From the NCBI GenBank assembly GCA_002404515.1, contig DHJV01000024.1:1-5556 (forward strand): a DNA stretch of 5,556 nt, written 5' to 3'. Shown piece after piece: positions 1 through 5,416 of this stretch. The position numbers and the translations under genes were made by a program. The notes under the pieces were generated by a model. That model worked only from the letters and a program-made list of their open reading frames with translations, searched no databases and was not told where the DNA came from. Positions within the stretch are counted from its first letter, which is position 1. The number at the start of each line of letters is the position of its first letter. The stretch is from Lachnospiraceae bacterium UBA4711 (GTDB taxonomy: Bacteria > Bacillota > Clostridia > Lachnospirales > Lachnospiraceae).

Positions 1-19
1 GTTGCAAATAGGCTATTGC

Positions 20-316
20 TCATATACCGCTTCGTTCAATTGTTTCAAGGACAGCCTTTGCGGCTTCGTATGTCTTTTCACCCTGATTATATTCGTCAAT
101 TGCAGCATCCATTCTGGCATATGCGCCATCGTGAACTTCCGATTCCAGATTATAATTTCCAAGAACATTTTTACTGTAAAGTTCGCCCGCAGTAATGTAG
201 TTCCCTTTGTCTATCGAATCAAGGACGCGTGACGATGCAGAACAGCCTGTGCATAGCAGTAGAATCGAAATAGATAAGATTATTTCAATTATCAGCGCAC
301 ACTTTCCCGTTTTCAT
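20..316 (-). CDS. Small predicted lipoprotein, function unknown (98 aa)
   Basis: The start at 314-316 was chosen because a purine-rich ribosome binding site (GAGAGGGAGAGAG) lies directly upstream; an in-frame ATG 17 codons earlier would put charged residues ahead of the signal sequence. Residues 1-24 form a classic lipoprotein signal: MKTGK basic start, a hydrophobic stretch (ALIIEIILSISILLL), then the lipobox-like LLCTGC. Cys25 or so would be lipidated, anchoring the protein to the outer face of the membrane; the Cys at lipobox position -3 is atypical. The remaining ~70 residues are soluble, polar and predicted mainly helical, with a TPR-like flavour (KGNYITAGELY, YNQGEKTYEAAKAVLETIE), but I recognise no family. 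It lies downstream of the large SLH protein and is separated from it by a strong hairpin, so it is probably transcribed separately. The stop comes soon after a helix, so a shortened version of a longer protein cannot be excluded. Confidence 0.65.
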   Translation of the reverse strand: MKTGKCALIIEIILSISILLLCTGCSASSRVLDSIDKGNYITAGELYSKNVLGNYNLESEVHDGAYARMDAAIDEYNQGEKTYEAAKAVLETIERSGI

Positions 317-335
317 TCTCTCTCCCTCTCTTTTC

Positions 336-344
336 ATCATACCA
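336..344 (-). promoter_or_regulatory. Possible extended -10 promoter for the small lipoprotein gene
   Basis: On the minus strand the sequence TGGTATGAT matches an extended -10 element (TGn followed by TATNAT). It lies after the terminator of the upstream gene and before the lipoprotein start. No good -35 is seen at 16-18 bp, which extended -10 promoters can tolerate. The predicted start point would leave a leader of only about 13 bases, almost entirely ribosome binding site, so the call is tentative. Confidence 0.25.
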
Positions 345-370
345 GAATAATTAAACGATATGAGCAAACG

Positions 371-401
371 CAGCGGGGAGCCGGAATGCGGTTCCCCGCT
401 G
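371..401 (-). terminator. Hairpin terminator after the large SLH protein gene
   Basis: A 13-bp stem (371-383 with 389-401, one G-T pair) closes a five-base loop, GAATG. It begins 14 bases after the stop codon of the surface protein gene on the minus strand. The stem is very GC-rich (AGCGGGGA / TCCCCGCT). The following minus-strand sequence, CGTTTGCTC, is only a poor U-tract, so termination may be incomplete or the hairpin may instead protect the mRNA 3' end. Confidence 0.7.
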
Positions 402-414
402 CTTGAATGCTGCG

Positions 415-3400
415 TTAGCCTCGATAGGCTCTATAAAGGAATGTCACAATTTGAGCGCGGGTGCAGGATGTATTGGGACTGAACGCTGTCGTGCTCGTTC
501 CGGTCGTAATTCCGTGATCGACCGCCCATTTTACAGCATCTGCGTAATAAGCCGTCTGCGGAACGTCCGTAAACGCGGAATATCCCATAACGGAAGGCGC
601 ACCATTCGCGCGGTGCAGGAACGTCACGACCTGTGCGCGGTCGATGACCGCATCCGGACTGAATGTCGTGCTGCTTATACCGGTCGTAATGCCTTCTTCC
701 AGCGCCCACAGAACCGCGTCATAGTAATACGCGCTGGGAGAGACGTCTGTAAACGGCATACGGCTGTTTTTTGGTGCGGGCGAACCGGAGGCGCGCCAAA
801 GGAACGTGACCGCCTGCGCGCGGGTGCAGGTCGTATACGGGGAGAATCTTGTTCTGCTCGTTCCCGTCGTGATCCCATTCTCGACCGCCCAGAGAACAGC
901 GTCGTAGAAGTAGTCCGTTTTGGAAACGTCGGTAAAGACAATGTTCTCTTTTTGAGAGTTACCCGGGCGCGTGCTCGTACTAGTATCAGAAAGCGTTCTA
1001 TCTGGTATTTCGGTCGAAACGGTAAACTTCTTGTCACCGTTAGAGCGTGTCGGCAAATCATATACATCTGAGTAAACGAGCGAATATGCCTTCTGATTCT
1101 CTATCGGTGCATCGGATGTTACGACTATTTCCTCATCATTCACGTTGTATTGAATTTGTGCTTTGCCTTCGGCATCGCCAGTTAATAACACCAGATTTGT
1201 TTCGCCATCATTGGTAGTAGTATTAGTAGCGATATATGTTTCAAAAGAATAGTTGCTGTTCAATCCCTCGTTTATAATAACGCCCGAAGCAAAGTCGTAT
1301 TCTACTGTTTGGATACCAGCACCTTTGACACAGAAATATTTATCAGTGGTAGATACATTCATGTCAAACGTCTCATCTGATTCAAATTTAACAGAATACA
1401 CAGAGCTATATGGAATATCAACCAGCCATGTGCTATGTTCGCCGTTAATAAACATGTCTACTGATATGGGATTGAGCGTACCAGAAAAACTCCCATTGTT
1501 GCCATAGCAAAAAGTTGCCCCTGTTTCGTCCGTCAATGTAAACGTACCGTTCATAGGAAATTCAATTTTTGCTGTAGATTCGCTGTTCTGCCTGCTCATT
1601 TGCGAATAAGGTTTCACAGAATACAAATCACCAAGAGTCGATACTTTAACATATGTGCTAGTCACGTCTGTAATGTGATTTCCATTTGAATCTGTAAATG
1701 AAAATGTCCGACAATCTGAAGATACATCCATATCAATAAAGTGTTCATTCCGTGGCGAACAATTTTCATCATAAAGCTGGACAATGTAGGAACCATTATC
1801 GCGTTGCTTGACCGAACAAGCCAAAATAGCATGACCAGACAGCTTTCCTTTTTTGTTGTAGTATCCATAACCCAGCACAGCAATACTACCAGACTGAAGG
1901 ACTTCAATTAACTTCGGCATTGCCATATAGGTTTCAGCACCAGAGAAAGACACGCTTGGTATTATGTCAGAATACTGCGACAGTTGATAATATGTAACAC
2001 TATTTAGTAGTTTTGCATCTTTATAAGGTAGCGGCAATTCATAATAATAATCTGCAAAACCGCTTGAAATGTCTTTACAAGTAACATTGCCTCCGTAAAC
2101 AAGTGCCATAGTAGTTGCAATTCCGTAGCAGCTTCCTTCCCACTTTTTCTTCATATATTTTTTAATGTCGCTTTTAGTAGCCGCATCGGATTTAGCTGTG
2201 AGTCTTTTATACAGTTCGTCTGGAATATCGTAGTCTTTAACTCCATAAAAACCGCTGTCTTTTGTGCTACTGCTATGGCTAAAGCTGTTATTATCATGTC
2301 CAAGCGTAAACCCACGCAAAAAAGTAAAAGAATAAGTGCGAGGTAAGATTCCAGCGAATCCTTGTGCTGTTGATGAAAGAATCAGTCCACTATCAACGCT
2401 GATATAATACCGTCCTCCATATGATAGCGATGCAAATGCCAATGGGATTGTCAGTATATTTCCGTTTATATACCCGCCTAACGCGTAGAATTTTGCGGAA
2501 TCGATTTTCAGCGCCGTTTCATCCGTATTATAGTTCTTAATATAGATGCTGCCCTTTGTCCAGTTCAGGTTCTTGCTGAGCCCCTGATTGAACGTAAGCA
2601 CCAAGCTGTCGTCCTCTGTCACATCTGTCGCACCATTCGCTGGGGAGGTGGATATCAACTTCAGCTCGTCCGTTGGCTCGCTCGGTTCGGTCGGTGGGGT
2701 GCCGGTTTTGAATTCCAGCCAGCCTTGTTCCATGTAATGCTTTACGTCGTCCTGCTGCTGGACGGCATCCCAGCCGGTCGCATTCTCAGGGTAGTAGACA
2801 ACTGTATTGATTGCGCAGCCTAACGTATCAAATACCGGCGCAGTTTTTCCTGTAAAGTAAAGAGTCTGTGCTGCCCCATGAAGTTCTACCCGATAGTAAT
2901 CTGAAGTAAAATCTGTTACGGAGGCAGGCAAAACCAGTGTTGGTACCGCAGGATATGCAAATGCAGTTGAAGCAACTCTTCTGATGCCTTCGGCTAAATC
3001 CACATTCACAAGGTTGTCGCAACACAAGAACGCATAGCTTCCAACTTTTTGAACGCTGGCCGGGATAGAAACGGCAGTGATATTAGTATTGCCTTTGAAC
3101 GCTTCGCCCGCGATTTTTGTCGTTCCATTCGGAACGGCGTAGCTTCTGTCCGTCTTTCCTGCTGGATAGCACAGAAGCGTATTTCCTGTGAACAGAACGC
3201 CGTCCACAGAGCGATATTTGGAATGGCTGGGGTCAACTGTGATCGATTGCAGATTTACACAGCCCTCGAAACAAAGCGTCGTTTCGTAATCAGCGTCAGT
3301 GCCGTCACCCGAGATCGTTTTCAATGAAGCTGGAATATAAATCGATTTGAGACCTGTATATGCAAGCGCCATTCCACCAAGGCTCGTCACATTTGTGAGT

Positions 3401-3810
3401 TCAATAGATTCGAGCTTTTCTGCGCCACAGAATGCATGATCCCCGACTTTTGTGACTGTAGGCGCAATGGACACGCTGCTAAGGTTCGGATAGGTTTTAT
3501 CAGACCATTCGCCACGGCCAAAGGCTTCTGACCCAATTGAGGTTATACCTGAATTGATGATTACGTGTTCGATCTCTTCCCGATAGGCATCCCAAGGTGG
3601 TGCATTCTCAATTCCCATGAGCCGGTCTGTCTCATAATCCGCCATGTCGCCGCTGCCGCTGATGGACAGTGTTTTCGTTGCGGCGTTGTAGCTCCATGTG
3701 GCGTTTTTGCCGCAGGAGCCCGAGGTCGCGCTTGCGGCAAGAACGCCGACAGGCAGCAGCCCAAATATCAGGCATACTGCTAAGAGAATACTGATGATGC
3801 GTTTTTTCAT
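415..3810 (-). CDS. Secreted multidomain surface protein: LRR + Big_5 Ig-like + papain-like peptidase + 3 SLH
   Basis: This 1131-residue protein starts at an ATG with a clear ribosome binding site (GGAAGGAAAG) about 4 bases upstream. Residues 1-25 are a Sec signal peptide (MKKRI, hydrophobic core, likely cleavage after VLA). Residues ~31-60 are the short GxCGxxxTW / LxISGxGxM module common before BspA-type repeats. Residues ~75-310 are LRR_5 (BspA-like) repeats, with recurring 'IP..V..VG..AF..C..L..V.L' units. A TPPTEPSEPT linker (371-380) leads to a Big_5/SbsA Ig-like domain (~384-498, signature SPANGATDV and LVLTFNQ). Residues ~500-730 resemble a papain-like/C39-like cysteine peptidase: Cys561 in WEGSCYGIA, His660 in SGHAILA, and Asp681/Asn683 in LYDENC. 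A beta-rich region of no clear family (~740-925) follows, then a Ser/Thr-rich linker and three SLH domains (957-1130) that in related proteins bind the secondary cell wall polymer. I infer a wall-attached surface protease or adhesin; the substrate is unknown and peptidase activity unproven. Confidence 0.93.
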   Translation of the reverse strand: MKKRIISILLAVCLIFGLLPVGVLAASATSGSCGKNATWSYNAATKTLSISGSGDMADYETDRLMGIENAPPWDAYREEIEHVIINSGITSIGSEAFGRGEWSDKTYPNLSSVSIAPTVTKVGDHAFCGAEKLESIELTNVTSLGGMALAYTGLKSIYIPASLKTISGDGTDADYETTLCFEGCVNLQSITVDPSHSKYRSVDGVLFTGNTLLCYPAGKTDRSYAVPNGTTKIAGEAFKGNTNITAVSIPASVQKVGSYAFLCCDNLVNVDLAEGIRRVASTAFAYPAVPTLVLPASVTDFTSDYYRVELHGAAQTLYFTGKTAPVFDTLGCAINTVVYYPENATGWDAVQQQDDVKHYMEQGWLEFKTGTPPTEPSEPTDELKLISTSPANGATDVTEDDSLVLTFNQGLSKNLNWTKGSIYIKNYNTDETALKIDSAKFYALGGYINGNILTIPLAFASLSYGGRYYISVDSGLILSSTAQGFAGILPRTYSFTFLRGFTLGHDNNSFSHSSSTKDSGFYGVKDYDIPDELYKRLTAKSDAATKSDIKKYMKKKWEGSCYGIATTMALVYGGNVTCKDISSGFADYYYELPLPYKDAKLLNSVTYYQLSQYSDIIPSVSFSGAETYMAMPKLIEVLQSGSIAVLGYGYYNKKGKLSGHAILACSVKQRDNGSYIVQLYDENCSPRNEHFIDMDVSSDCRTFSFTDSNGNHITDVTSTYVKVSTLGDLYSVKPYSQMSRQNSESTAKIEFPMNGTFTLTDETGATFCYGNNGSFSGTLNPISVDMFINGEHSTWLVDIPYSSVYSVKFESDETFDMNVSTTDKYFCVKGAGIQTVEYDFASGVIINEGLNSNYSFETYIATNTTTNDGETNLVLLTGDAEGKAQIQYNVNDEEIVVTSDAPIENQKAYSLVYSDVYDLPTRSNGDKKFTVSTEIPDRTLSDTSTSTRPGNSQKENIVFTDVSKTDYFYDAVLWAVENGITTGTSRTRFSPYTTCTRAQAVTFLWRASGSPAPKNSRMPFTDVSPSAYYYDAVLWALEEGITTGISSTTFSPDAVIDRAQVVTFLHRANGAPSVMGYSAFTDVPQTAYYADAVKWAVDHGITTGTSTTAFSPNTSCTRAQIVTFLYRAYRG
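418..942 (-). repeat. Three tandem SLH-domain repeats (about 180 bp each)
   Basis: The 3' end of the large gene encodes three consecutive SLH domains with FTDV motifs at residues 959, 1020 and 1080, a period of 60-61 residues (180-183 bp). Each has the order FTDV.....Y.DAV.WA...GITTG....FSP......RAQ.VTFL.RA. The usual TRAE-type binding motif appears as TRAQ, DRAQ and TRAQ. The repeats are also similar at DNA level, which generates a long antisense open frame that is not a gene. The GC-rich character contrasts with the AT-richer upstream part of the same gene. Confidence 0.9.
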
Positions 3811-3828
3811 GTTCTTTCCTTCCTTTCA

Positions 3829-3987
3829 TGTAACTCTGATGATATATATGAAATTGGATACAAAGCTACAGCTTTTTAGCCACGAAATATTGGAAATACT
3901 CTTGAAATACTTTGTTGGAAATGCTAACATAAAATTGCTTGTGTGGTTATACATGGAAACGTTAGATCTGTGGTTAACAAACTGTAC
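3829..3987. other. AT-rich intergenic region upstream of the surface protein gene
   Basis: This stretch separates the recombinase stop from the ribosome binding site of the surface protein gene. It is clearly more AT-rich than the flanking genes and contains no convincing open frame on either strand. It must hold the promoter of the surface protein gene, unless that gene is read from the recombinase side, but I see no -35/-10 pair good enough to call; a TATATA at about 3842-3849 lacks a good -35. Four short similar words (GAAATAYT-like on the plus strand) begin at 3884, 3893, 3904 and 3918 and might be an operator. It may also mark the junction between the mobile module and the host DNA, although no direct target repeat was identified. 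Confidence 0.5.
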
Positions 3988-4587
3988 TTATGTATCCGTT
4001 TTTTCTTTCGTCCACAGGAGGAACGTCCTGTGGGCGATTTTTAACTGCGCTGCAGCCTGTCTTGCAGAGATTTCACCGTGCTCCCATCGCTGCCGCACCA
4101 AAGGAAAATCATCCGGTCTCTGCATCGGCTGCCTGCCAAAACGCACGCCCCGCGCCTTCGCCGCCGCAATCCCCTCCGCCTGTCTCTGCCGGATGAATTC
4201 GCGCTCGGTTTGCGCGACATAGGAAAGCAACTGCAAGACAATATCCGCAATCAGCGTGCCGGTCAGGTCTCGATTTTGCCGCGTGTCCAGCAGCGGCATA
4301 TCCAGCACCACAATGTCAATGCCCTTTGTTTGGGTGAGCAGCCGCCACTGCTCTAAAATTTCTGCGTAGTTTCGTCCAAGACGGTCGATACTTTTGATAT
4401 AAAGCAGATCGTCTTTTTTCAATTTCCGTACCAGCCGCTTGTACTGCGGGCGGTTGAAGTCCTTACCGGATTGCTTATCCATAAAGATGTTTTTCTCCGG
4501 GATTTTCAGTTCCCGCAGCGCGATCAGCTGCCGATCTTCGTTCTGGTCGCGGGTGCTGACCCGGATATAGCCATATAAATTTCCCAA
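3988..4587 (-). CDS. Serine recombinase, resolvase/invertase family (199 aa)
   Basis: This is a full-length small serine recombinase, close to the usual ~185-200 residues of Tn3 resolvases and Hin-type invertases. It would cut and rejoin DNA at paired specific sites through a 5' phosphoserine link. The nucleophile is Ser11 in YGYIRVSTRDQ, with Arg9 beside it. SGKDFNRP (40-47) and the IDRLGR motif (Arg69, Arg72) supply the other expected active-site residues. Residues ~120-146 form the long dimer (E) helix with the conserved ERE-IRQRQAEGIAAAKARG run. Residues ~172-192 (GEISARQAAAQLKIAHRTFLLW) form the C-terminal helix-turn-helix DNA-binding domain. The start is TTG; AAAGGGG seven bases upstream supports it, and no in-frame ATG fits better. 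It lies next to tnpV- and TTRAP-like genes and is probably part of the same mobile element, as a resolvase or invertase rather than the main large serine integrase, which is longer. Confidence 0.93.
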   Translation of the reverse strand: MGNLYGYIRVSTRDQNEDRQLIALRELKIPEKNIFMDKQSGKDFNRPQYKRLVRKLKKDDLLYIKSIDRLGRNYAEILEQWRLLTQTKGIDIVVLDMPLLDTRQNRDLTGTLIADIVLQLLSYVAQTEREFIRQRQAEGIAAAKARGVRFGRQPMQRPDDFPLVRQRWEHGEISARQAAAQLKIAHRTFLLWTKEKTDT

Positions 4588-4632
4588 CGAATCGCCCCTT
4601 TCTGCTAAAAGTGAATTTTTGTTCTATGTATC

Positions 4633-4673
4633 GCAATCCAACTGTTCTTTCATTGACAACATCGTTGGATTGC
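4633..4673. repeat. 10-bp perfect inverted repeat upstream of the recombinase (candidate recombinase/operator site)
   Basis: GCAATCCAAC (4633-4642) and its exact reverse complement GTTGGATTGC (4664-4673) are separated by 21 bp. They lie 45 bp upstream of the recombinase start, where resolvases often have their res site and also repress their own promoter. The 41-bp span is in the range of a two-armed resolvase subsite, but I cannot match it to a known res or hix sequence. A simple RNA hairpin in the leader is an alternative; no T-run follows it on the minus strand, so it is not a terminator. Confidence 0.5.
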
Positions 4674-4678
4674 ATATC

Positions 4679-4787
4679 GCAGATTGGCTTGTTTCGTTTG
4701 AGTCGATTTTTCGCCTTGCGATAAAACGGCCAAAGCATCTCTCCTGACGCTTTGGCCGTTGCTCTTTATTCTACCATAGCAGATTGG
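4679..4787. repeat. 9-bp direct repeat pair (GCAGATTGG), exactly 100 bp apart
   Basis: GCAGATTGG occurs at 4679-4687 and again at 4779-4787, the first copy preceded by TATC and the second followed by TTATCGC. Both lie in the non-coding spacer between the small unknown gene and the recombinase, flanking the terminator hairpin. They may be subsites for the recombinase or remnants of an insertion; a pair this short could also be chance. Confidence 0.3.
4725..4760 (-). terminator. Terminator hairpin after the TTRAP-like/small-gene operon
   Basis: A 12-bp perfect stem (AACGGCCAAAGC at 4725-4736 on the plus strand, pairing with 4749-4760) encloses a 12-base loop. It starts 36 bases after the stop of the small unknown gene. 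On the minus strand the stem runs into TTTTAT, a short U-tract. It should end transcripts from the operon and insulate the recombinase gene. The loop happens to carry an AGGAG word followed by an ATG. Confidence 0.7.
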
Positions 4788-4796
4788 TTATCGCTT

Positions 4797-5003
4797 TCAG
4801 GATGTCTGTACAGGCTGGATAGCCAGCGCAGTATTCTTGACCTGATACGTCACCCCGCCAGTTTCGCTCTTCGCCTTTTGGCAGCACACCTCCGGATGTT
4901 CCGCAGCAAGGGCGGCAAGCTGTTTCTGCAAGTCAGGATTCAGCGTAAACACGCTGCTTGTTCCGTCCTCGCTGGCGTAAATCATGGTTTCCAACTTAAA
5001 CAT
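4797..5003 (-). CDS. Small protein of unknown function, overlapping the TTRAP-like gene (68 aa)
   Basis: The start was set at the ATG at 5001-5003, which overlaps the stop of the preceding gene in an ATGTTTAA arrangement (8-base overlap) typical of translational coupling. ATGs at 5021 and 5033 are in the same frame, and none has a clear ribosome binding site, so the exact start is uncertain. The protein begins MFKLETMIYASEDGTSS, reads like a small compact domain with alternating beta strands (FKLETMIYA, SVFTLN, VTYQVKNTALAIQPV) around a helix (DLQKQLAALAAEHPEV), and contains a Cys-Cys pair. It has no signal peptide or membrane segment. I do not recognise the family. Its position in an operon with a mobile-element protein suggests an accessory role in that element, which is inference only. 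A hairpin terminator follows it. Confidence 0.7.
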   Translation of the reverse strand: MFKLETMIYASEDGTSSVFTLNPDLQKQLAALAAEHPEVCCQKAKSETGGVTYQVKNTALAIQPVQTS

Positions 5004-5313
5004 CGTCAATGAGTTCGTCATCTTCGGATTCATCAAAAATAGTCGGCCCCCAATCTTCGTCTTTTTCAATGTCCTTTGACATTTTCTGCATCATGGCGTA
5101 ATGCTCCATCTCGGAACGAACAACGTAGAACATCTGGTCGTACCAGTCTGCCAAAGATTCATCCTCCAGCTTCTGGCAGAAGTTGCGAACCCGCTTGTTC
5201 TGGTCAGGGTCAACCGTCAACCCTGCAACTTCGGACAGCCGCTTGCGGGTCAGTTCCAGATTAGCGCAGCCATAGGTGCAGAGCAGATTCTTTTCTTCAA
5301 ACGTCAGTTTCAT
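4996..5313 (-). CDS. TTRAP-like small mobile-element protein (105 aa)
   Basis: The start at 5311-5313 is set by a strong ribosome binding site, GGAGGT, eight bases upstream; the frame stays open 24 codons further but without a binding site there. The N-terminus MKLTFEEKNLLCTYG resembles the 'transposon-transfer assisting' (TTRAP) small proteins, which characteristically begin with an M-[KN]-[FL]-T-x-E-E-x-N-L-[ML]-C-x-Y pattern and are found in integrative elements of gut Firmicutes. Their molecular role is poorly defined. Residues ~20-80 look helical (LTRKRLSEVAGL, RVRNFCQKLEDESLADWYDQ, FYVVRSEMEHYAMMQKMSKD). The last 25 residues are strikingly acidic (DIEKDEDW, DESEDDELIDD) and differ from the family members I recall. 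It is cytoplasmic, with no signal or membrane segment. It is probably cotranscribed with the overlapping small gene downstream, and its leader contains tandem terminator-like hairpins. Confidence 0.85.
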   Translation of the reverse strand: MKLTFEEKNLLCTYGCANLELTRKRLSEVAGLTVDPDQNKRVRNFCQKLEDESLADWYDQMFYVVRSEMEHYAMMQKMSKDIEKDEDWGPTIFDESEDDELIDDV

Positions 5314-5332
5314 AGGCTTGTACCTCCATATC

Positions 5333-5359
5333 AAAAAAGGGTCTGCCGTGTGCAGACCC
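5333..5359 (-). terminator. Intrinsic terminator/attenuator just upstream of the TTRAP-like gene
   Basis: On the minus strand GGGTCTGC pairs perfectly with GCAGACCC (8 bp, loop ACACG) and is followed directly by six T residues, a textbook rho-independent terminator. The T-run ends only about 5 bases before the GGAGGT ribosome binding site at 5322-5327, so no promoter fits between them. Readthrough is therefore needed for expression of the TTRAP-like gene, which argues for an attenuator role rather than simple gene separation. Confidence 0.8.
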
Positions 5360-5367
5360 AATGTAAC

Positions 5368-5399
5368 AAAAAGACTGCCTTGCATTGTGCAGAGCGGTC
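5368..5399 (-). terminator. Second terminator-like hairpin, after the tnpV stop codon
   Basis: On the minus strand GACCGCTCTGC (5399-5389) can pair with GCAAGGCAGTC (5383-5373) around the loop ACAAT, with two C/A mismatches and one G-U pair, followed by five T residues. It lies 17 bases past the tnpV stop and 8 bases before the second hairpin. It could terminate tnpV transcripts or be the upstream arm of a two-hairpin leader, since its 3' arm GCAG can also pair with CTGC of the second hairpin. Confidence 0.5.
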
Positions 5400-5410
5400 A
5401 GGGAAACCGT

Positions 5411-5416
5411 ATTATA
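5411..5416 (-). promoter_or_regulatory. Possible -10 box for the TTRAP-like leader
   Basis: The minus strand carries a perfect TATAAT directly after the tnpV stop codon, ahead of both leader hairpins. The best -35 words nearby are weak: AGGTTG at 17-bp spacing, or TTGAAC at only 14 bp. If used, transcription would start near 5404 and produce a leader of about 90 bases containing both hairpins. Confidence 0.35.

Noticed and set aside
403..1071. 222-codon open frame on the plus strand opposite the SLH repeats
   Set aside because: It is antisense to three repeated SLH domains; its Arg/Cys-rich product repeats with the same ~180-bp period and has no ribosome binding site, so it is a shadow of the repeats.
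3864..3876. AAGCTACAGCTT near-palindrome followed by T residues on the plus strand
   Set aside because: The stem is only five base pairs and no plus-strand gene precedes it; too weak to call a terminator or operator.
4012..4034. Hairpin CCACAGGA / TCCTGTGG followed on the plus strand by GCGATTTTT, resembling a terminator
   Set aside because: It lies inside the helix-turn-helix codons of the recombinase, and no plus-strand gene precedes it; on the minus strand it is followed by A residues, so a terminator role is not supported.
3698..4222. 174-codon plus-strand open frame crossing the intergenic region
   Set aside because: It overlaps the start of the surface gene and the end of the recombinase on the opposite strand, has no ribosome binding site or recognisable domain, and runs against all confident genes.
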